A stretch of DNA of 64,000 nt, taken from the NCBI GenBank assembly GCA_951804985.1, contig OX638130.1:100313700-100377699 (forward strand), read 5' to 3'. Numbering within the stretch: the first letter of the stretch is position 1; every line of letters begins with the position of its first letter. A program made the translations under genes and the position numbers. Of the stretch, positions 57,962-64,000 are shown piece by piece. Under the pieces are notes generated by a model, which did no database searches, had not been told where the DNA came from, and saw only the letters and a list, made by a program, of their open reading frames with translations. The stretch is from Dryomyza anilis. Taxonomy: Eukaryota > Arthropoda > Insecta > Diptera > Dryomyzidae.

Positions 57962-59242
57962 ATTTAAAATTCTTTATGAAATTCTATATGTAATTTAAAA
58001 TTTTATTTTTATTAAAAACTACAAAACTATATTCTATACCATGAATGCCAAAATTAAATGTTTTTAATTCACGGACAAATCGTTACCTGAGAATTAGGTT
58101 GCTCACTACAGCAGTTTTGAGCGAATGGAGTTAGGATTTGAATTTATCAAATATGATATCTCGTATCCAATCTGAGATATACACCATTTTATTCAACAAA
58201 TAAATGAAAATTGGTTTGACGAAAGTGCTGTTTTCTGGAAATAAATTCCACTGATATGTAAATGAGAACTGATGACGCCTATTTTAACACAATAACTTAA
58301 GTACTTTCGAAAAGATATCATTTCTGAGTTCCAGGTTGTATGGGAGGTAGGCGTGACCGTCGACCGATCTTTGTTTTGTGATTTCCAAAAACACACTTTT
58401 AGTTTCAAGGCAAAACTGGATGTGGATCATTTAGCTTTTTTCGAATTGGACTGAAAAGTGAACCTTAGCCCATGTTGAGGGTAGCATGCCATTCAAGCGC
58501 AAATTACTTATCAGTTCCACAACTGCTGAGGTCGCTGAATGCAGCCATTGGTATATGGAGCAAACAAATACTTAGCTGACAAACTGGCAACGAGAATGGT
58601 AAAATGAAACAAAATCGCAATTTTCGTACGGAACGAACCAATCAAATTGCTCGAAACTTAAGAAAAGTTTTATTTTTTGTTTTATTTGATATTCGCGTAT
58701 GCAAGTACATTTTCGTTAGGGCTTAAGTTCTCTAATGACATTCCTGCATGGTTCTTGACGCTGTTTGAAGAAATATACAATTCAATGGCATTTAAAAATT
58801 TTAACATCAATTGTAGTCAAATTTTGTATTACTTATTTTTATTCTAACACTTTTCTTTTTGATATAAAAGCAACTTTTTATTAAATTATTGCAAAACTAA
58901 ATATTCCAAATTTAAATCTGATAATAAAGTGTTTAAAAATATTTGTAGAACTAAAAGATATTTAAAAATAATAATATTATTTAAAAAAATAAAAATCTTT
59001 TAAAAAAGTACATTTCAAAAAAGTACCTTTTTAAAAAGGACTTTTATAAAATACCTTTTTTACACACAAACACAACCCTGTGCATTTTTGACAGTTCCGT
59101 CAGTTTTGTTGCACAGATTTGAAAGCCTGCCGTTTTTTTCGGCGTCCCCATTGTTTGATTTGTTTTTCTATCATTTTTATTTATTTTAAAGTGTAAAACA
59201 TTTACAATATTCGTTACTCTCGGTCACCTGTTACTCACAGCA
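57962..59242. other. Intergenic region between DCAF13 and cid
   Basis: It holds the DCAF13 3' UTR, a short relic of the GTGGGCGTGG repeat (TTGTATGGGAGGTAGGCGTG near 58334), and AT-rich sequence. The last 150 bases before 59243 are the presumed cid promoter and leader, with no TATA box. Confidence 0.45.
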
Positions 59243-60673
59243 ATGTCACGTCGATCCAATACTGCCGCGAATCTTGGCAGTGATAGTACCACTAATTCTG
59301 ACTCGGAAAATTTCATGTCACCAGATCCGGATCCCAATGATACCGACTACAATTTGGAACGGACACGCTTACAATTTAGTGCTGCAAACATACAAGGTTT
59401 CGCAAAGAAAAGCACATCTAGGCCGCCAATAGCAAGATCAACACGACACTCATTACGCAGCGAAACTACGGCTGCCGTCGTACCATCTACATCGGCAGCA
59501 GCTGCAGCAGTAGCCTCCACATCTAAGGTACAAAGGATTGTAGGTGCCAGGCGACGGAAGCAGCAGCCACCATTGCAACGAGAGATGCGCTTGTTGCAAG
59601 AAATGCGTAGACTTCAGAATTCCAACAGTGAGTACTAATGATTGAATTTGTATTTTTGCTGAATTTCTTATTATTCATGGCACTTCAGCTGTTGCCACAT
59701 TCAAGCAGATGATGCACTGAAAAATGTCCATTGTGTGGTGGAATTTAACTTTATACGGCCTGTCGAATTTCAACAGAAATTGATTTTTTTGCCGCTCGGC
59801 ATCGATTTTATGGAATAACCTCACATTAAAATTAAAATTTACTGATCCCTACTATTTGAGCACACAAGTGTGATACCTTGTATAAATTCTTGGGTCACTA
59901 GCTAACCCACAGTGAGAAAGTTTCGAGTAACGCACAATATCTAAATATCACAATATCAATATCATAAATCCTTAAAGAATGACTCGTGCAAGTACTGAGA
60001 TATTGGGGCAACAACTAAAAACTTTCTATGGAAATCAAAGTCATCAATTTGTGCCACTATTCTATATGTTTCAATTCACAATTTTTAAATGTATTTGACA
60101 CAAAAATTCCGCGTTGAATTATAAAAAGACATACGTGCTTGCTGTTCTCATGGGTAAAGGCGAAATGTGTTCCTTACGATTATTTTGAAGATCGCTAAAT
60201 AAAGTCTACCGCTCGATCATATAGATCTCTGGACTACTACGAAGTAGCTCATTTTTATACAGTTTTAATATAGCGGGTATTTATATATAGGGGGATTAGA
60301 ACAAATTAGATACCTTTGATGCTCAAGTGTTTTTGTATGAAAAAAAAAAACAAATAAATTAAAAACTACATTTTTGGTGTGTACTAAACAAATTTTTATA
60401 GATATGTTATAATAATGAACTATACTTATATTGTCTACAGAAAATATGATACCACGAATGGCTTACTCGCGCCTTATTCGAGAAATCATGATGAACGCTA
60501 CTGTAAGCGTCACAATGATAACTAGGACGGCATTGGAGGCTTTGCAGGAAGCTGGCGAAATTTATTTAACACAACAGCTGCAAGACGCCTATACGTTGAC
60601 ATTGCATCGAGGACGTGTGACGCTAATGCCAAGGGACATGGAATTATTGCGCTTTTTGCGCCCACTATATTAA
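59243..60673 (+). CDS. cid: Centromeric histone H3 variant (CENP-A/Cid), two exons
   Basis: Exons 59243-59627 and 60441-60673, with an 813-nt GT/AG intron in phase 1; 618 nt encode 205 residues. CENP-A replaces H3 in centromeric nucleosomes and specifies the kinetochore site. Residues 1-105 are a long Ser/Asp/Ala-rich tail without the H3 tail motifs (no ARTKQTARKS). Residues 110-128 form the alphaN helix (LQREMRLLQEMRRLQ). The histone fold then runs YSRLIREIMMNA (alpha1), TVSVTM (loop 1, one residue longer than in H3), LEALQEAGEIYLTQQLQDAY (alpha2), GRVTLMP (loop 2) and RDMELLRFLRP (alpha3). The H3 signature positions ALQEA, YL, RVT and P-D are kept; other positions are strongly diverged, as expected for fast-evolving Cid. 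Polyadenylation signal at 60779-60784. The second ORF's internal Met is not the start. Confidence 0.92.
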
Positions 60674-61592
60674 ATGATAAAACACTATGTGTTAGTATTA
60701 TTTTCTTTTTAAGTAATTTTTATACCTATGTATATAAAAATAATTCTTAATCTTTAAGAGCCCATCCAAGTATTTTATAATAAAATATTTTTAAATATTA
60801 ATTTTAAAACAGAGCAAATGTAGTTTTTATTTAGAAATTCTAAGAACCAAAAGCGATATTTCGTAGAATCAAAGTATGTTTGCTAAAATTCTATAAATTT
60901 GCTAATGTATTTTATTTGAGTGCATACAAAATTATGAAATTTGACAATGATTATTTTGTAAAACTTATTTTGTAAAACGAAACGAAAAGTGTGAGATTTC
61001 GATGTACTCTTTTGAAAGAGAGCCGTCATCTTTAAGACTTTTTGCCAATATTAAAGGGTATTTAATTTGAATGACTTGAAAAGAACAACAAATTGAAAAC
61101 ATAACAGGCAATGATTATACGGACCGTTTCGGATACAACCAAATGAAAAGTGATTCGTAAAAAAATGTCTGAAATTCCAGTGACATAACTACTTTGCATT
61201 AAATGAAATAAAAACGATGACGAAATAAACAAGTAAACAAAAACTGTCACTGGAAATATTGATAACACACTTTTCGTTTTACAAAATAAGGGGAGGGGGT
61301 ATGATATTTGTACCTTGACATAAATTTTGATGCCAATCCACAAGCATTTTAATCCTACAACGCACAACTTAATCTTGCCAGTCCATATTTGGTTTAGGTA
61401 GTGATCAATTCAGACCTAATAGATACCCCTAAACCGGTTTAAAGTCTTAAGGGATAATTTTTTTTAGTTCAAACTTAAACTTAGTTCAAACTTTTCAATA
61501 TTTTTTAAAACTTAATTGTTTTTGTTTTGCGACCTCTTTTGATTATTTTAAGATATTGTCTTAACGTGCTCAAGGTCCAGTCGGTACAAATT
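60674..61592. other. Downstream flank of cid
   Basis: It holds the cid 3' UTR with AATAAA at 60779-60784, then AT-rich sequence. The minus-strand frame at 61062-61367 is rich in Phe, Ile and Ser and has no recognised motif. Confidence 0.45.
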
Positions 61593-62089
61593 GTCACTGT
61601 CATGCCAAAGGGGCGAATGTGCATTTTTAAAAATGTTGGGAAATCAAATTTTAAAGTTTGAAGTGCTTTAAAAATTAGAAAAATTTATATTTTCTTCCAT
61701 TTTTTCTGTTATTTTAGTTTATTCGTCAATTATTATAACGTATATAAAATATCTTTACATTTGGACAATTAATGTTTGGCAAAATATTTTAATTAATCAT
61801 ACAGATCGATAGGTGCTTTGAAAGTAAATAATTAATACCTTTACACTACTATTTTATCTTATACCAATAACAAATTATGGCGAAAAAACGAAAAGATTCG
61901 CCCCTTTGGCATGACAAGATTTTCAATTTTTCAAATTCGCCCTTTTGGTTTTGTCTTTTGTGGCTATAAATATCCAACAAAATGACACGCGATTTTGGCA
62001 CAGCATACTTCAGGATAAACTACATTCAAAAATGTAAAAAAACGCAAATGTCAAAAATTGCACATTCGCCCCTTTGGCATGATAGTGAC
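61593..62089. mobile_element. Inverted-repeat element with GCCAAAGGGGCGAAT ends, 497 bp
   Basis: GTCACTGTCATGCCAAAGGG on the left and its inverse ending at 62089 form a 31-bp inverted repeat with one mismatch, continuing GCGAATGTGCA. Two further ATTCGCCCCTTTGGCATGA-type motifs lie inside at 61897 and about 61935, in the orientation of the right end. No coding capacity. The superfamily is not assigned. Confidence 0.6.
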
Positions 62090-63157
62090 GACCTCATAAA
62101 GCAAAGTTTTCCCAAATTTTCTAATCAAAACTGTGACATATCGTTAAATAATTATTTTTTAAAATTTTAAATATTTTAAAATTTTATAGTTGACTATAGA
62201 ACATGATATTACATCTAGTTTAAACTAAGTTTAATTTGGTCTAAAATTAACTGAAGGGTATCATGTAATAAAAAATTGAATTCTGGATTAGCAATAAACA
62301 AATTGAATGAAATTGAAATTTGAATAAGATTACGATCGGGCATTGAAATATGCCAGCAGTTTAGTTTTTGTGCATATTTTCAATACTAAAGGAAAAACCA
62401 ATTTGTTTTATTGATACACAGAATTAGAAAGCAATTATTTAAAATGTTGAATTTTTATGGTTTAAATCCCTGGTTCTAAACGCCATAGCAAAATAATTAT
62501 AAAAATAAAATTAATACAAAAATTTGCAAAACAAATTTGCCATTTTTTATGATATTTTATTGTTGCTGATTAAAAACAAAACAAGTTCTATTGCTCGTTT
62601 TTGTGAATCAATTACAGCAGCTGCTCACGTTCTCTATCTCTCTGTATTTTTCTTGATTATATTGGCGCTCTTTTGCCGTTGAGTTGACATTTTCGCAGAG
62701 CGCACACCAAAATTTCCACCTCAACCCAAAGCCCACCTCAACCTCGAGTGTTGACCGACAGTCGAGATTCGCGTGTCGGCCTGTGTGGAGTCATTGATTG
62801 GCGGCACATGTGACAATTTTATTTCTATTCTTTTATTTCGTACTACTTTTTGTTCAGAAATCCAAAAAGAAACAAAAATACAGCTATTATTCAATTTCAA
62901 CAAAAAAATAAATAAAGCGCTGATTCTTATGTTATTTTTATAATACAAAAAAAAAAAAAAAAACTAAACAACAACATAAAAACAAAATTGTAAATAAATA
63001 AATTCGCTGTTAAAAAATTTTAATAATATAATTCTGTATTAATTAAATACAAAAATCAATTAAAAAAACGCATAAAACAAATTAAAAAAAAAATTGCTTA
63101 GCAAGTGGCAACGTGTTTTACTGTTGAAAGTTAAAAATTTTAAAAAATAAAATTACT
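62090..63157. promoter_or_regulatory. Upstream region and leader of slv
   Basis: AT-rich to 62600, then a less AT-rich stretch at 62610-62815 (GCAGCTGCTCACG, AGAGCGCACACC, TGTCGGCCTGTGTGG) that may be the core promoter or a 5' UTR exon. A poly(A) run at 62947-62963 follows, then an A-rich leader up to the ATG at 63158. No clear TATA box. Confidence 0.35.
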
Positions 63158-63327
63158 ATGGATGCACTTGGAGATTTACTGGAGCCGTACAGTGAAGAGA
63201 TTGCAAAGTTTGCCGGCACCGTGACCTGTTTACAATTTTTATCCGGTATCGTTTTGCTCAACGAGATTCGCAAGAAGGGCTGCAGCGATGCCTATCCACC
63301 AGAACCATTCATCGGCGGTGTGGTGCT
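63158..63327 (+). CDS. slv: SWEET sugar transporter, Saliva-like, first coding exon (partial gene)
   Basis: ATG at 63158; 56 codons plus two bases end at a strong donor CT|GTAAGT, and the gene continues beyond the window. SWEET proteins are seven-helix bidirectional sugar uniporters made of two MtN3 repeats, in plasma or Golgi membranes. The peptide begins MDALGDLLEPYSEEIAKFAG, followed by the first helix TVTCLQFLSGIVLLNEIRKK and the GCSDAYPPEPFIGGVV segment with the SD..P.PFIGGV pattern of the first MtN3 repeat. It closely resembles the N terminus of fly Saliva. The start is preceded by AATTACT, and no earlier in-frame ATG was noticed close by. Only TM1 and the start of TM2 are in view. Confidence 0.87.
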
Positions 63328-64000
63328 GTAAGTATTAACAATTTTTTTGTGACAATTCGTTTTTTATGTCGTATCTTGATTAGGTAACAATGACTGCCTG
63401 ACTAACTGACTGTCTGACCAATTGAATGACTGACAAGCAAGGTTAATGATAGTGCGCGATATTCTGGTAGTCTTAATGGTTGATAAGTTACTGGGTGGGT
63501 TTGCATTAGTGCCTTGATCAGAAAATAAAACACAGACGAAAAACGACGATTTCGGTTTTAAGTTTTATTTCGAAATGGTTTCGATTTTTGTACTCATTTA
63601 ACTTTTTGGTCAATTTTTCAATAATTTATACAAAAAAATGTATTTTTTTACTCACGCGAGTACTAAAAATGATTTCCATAAAATTTAATTTATAATTTTA
63701 AAGAAAAAAATATTATATTTGTCTGGTTTTTCATACTTTTTTAAACACATTTAAAACTGTTAATAAAAGTTAACCGTCCCGAGACAAAATTTCTGGCATA
63801 GTTCAGAAATATTTAAGGCATATTTCCGGCAAACTGACAGAAAGATGGAGTATTTTGGGAAGTGTATAGCAGGTTGTAAATTTTTGTGGATTTTTAATGG
63901 CAGATTCACGGCAAATTTGAGGAACGGGCATAAAACAGACAGCTTGTGATACAAACTCCGCCTTTGTGTTTGAAAAATGTTTAAAAAAATTTTGTCTGGG
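63328..64000 (+). other. Start of slv intron 1
   Basis: Mostly AT-rich. TTGACTG/GACTGACT-type short repeats lie near 63390-63435. From about 63770 the sequence carries GGCATA, GGCAAA and GGCAG motifs and ACAAACTCCGCCTTTG near 63952, relating it to the repeat block at 27055-28010. Confidence 0.45.

Overview
The window is nuclear DNA of a higher fly (Diptera, most likely Cyclorrhapha outside Drosophila). Exons are GC-balanced islands in a very AT-rich background. Introns have GT/AG borders with short 60-125 nt examples, and the recognised proteins resemble fly or animal orthologues. Much of the rest is transposon relics, miniature inverted-repeat elements (MITEs), SINEs and small tandem arrays.

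Layout. 390-1642 (+): two-exon tRNA m1G9 methyltransferase (TRMT10A type). 2290-2416 (-): one possible first exon of an unknown gene. 2.7-6.4 kb: inverted-repeat elements, a non-LTR reverse-transcriptase relic and a 16-bp tandem array. 8835-32587 (-): a RETREG/FAM134-type ER-phagy receptor whose first intron is about 22.5 kb and holds most of the repeats. 33.7-42.8 kb: no convincing gene; pogo-like and hAT-like MITEs, a SINE and motif arrays. 42880-50189 (-): a five-exon, 714-residue poly-Ala/poly-Gln nuclear-type protein that I could not name; its 4.2 kb last intron holds three further elements. 51.7-55.1 kb: a foldback element, a SINE, a TATA-box small gene of unsettled structure, a 93-residue coiled-coil protein and a nest of one MITE family. 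56507-57961 (+): DCAF13, behind a double DRE promoter. 59243-60673 (+): a divergent centromeric histone H3 (CENP-A/Cid). 63158 to beyond the window end (+): first coding exon of the SWEET sugar transporter Saliva (slv).

Five complete coding sequences were rebuilt by hand across splice sites (TRMT10A 375 aa, RETREG 379 aa, the 714-aa protein, DCAF13 445 aa, Cid 205 aa). Each joined length is a multiple of three with matching intron phases. The genes share no pathway; DCAF13 (rRNA processing) and TRMT10A (tRNA modification) are housekeeping RNA-biology genes and Cid is a chromosome-segregation gene. No CRISPR, prokaryotic operon or functional tRNA gene was seen. The most interesting items are the divergent Cid gene, the RETREG giant intron, the unnamed conserved nuclear protein, several very regular motif arrays (16-bp and about 21-bp periods), and well-bounded MITE families with visible target-site duplications.
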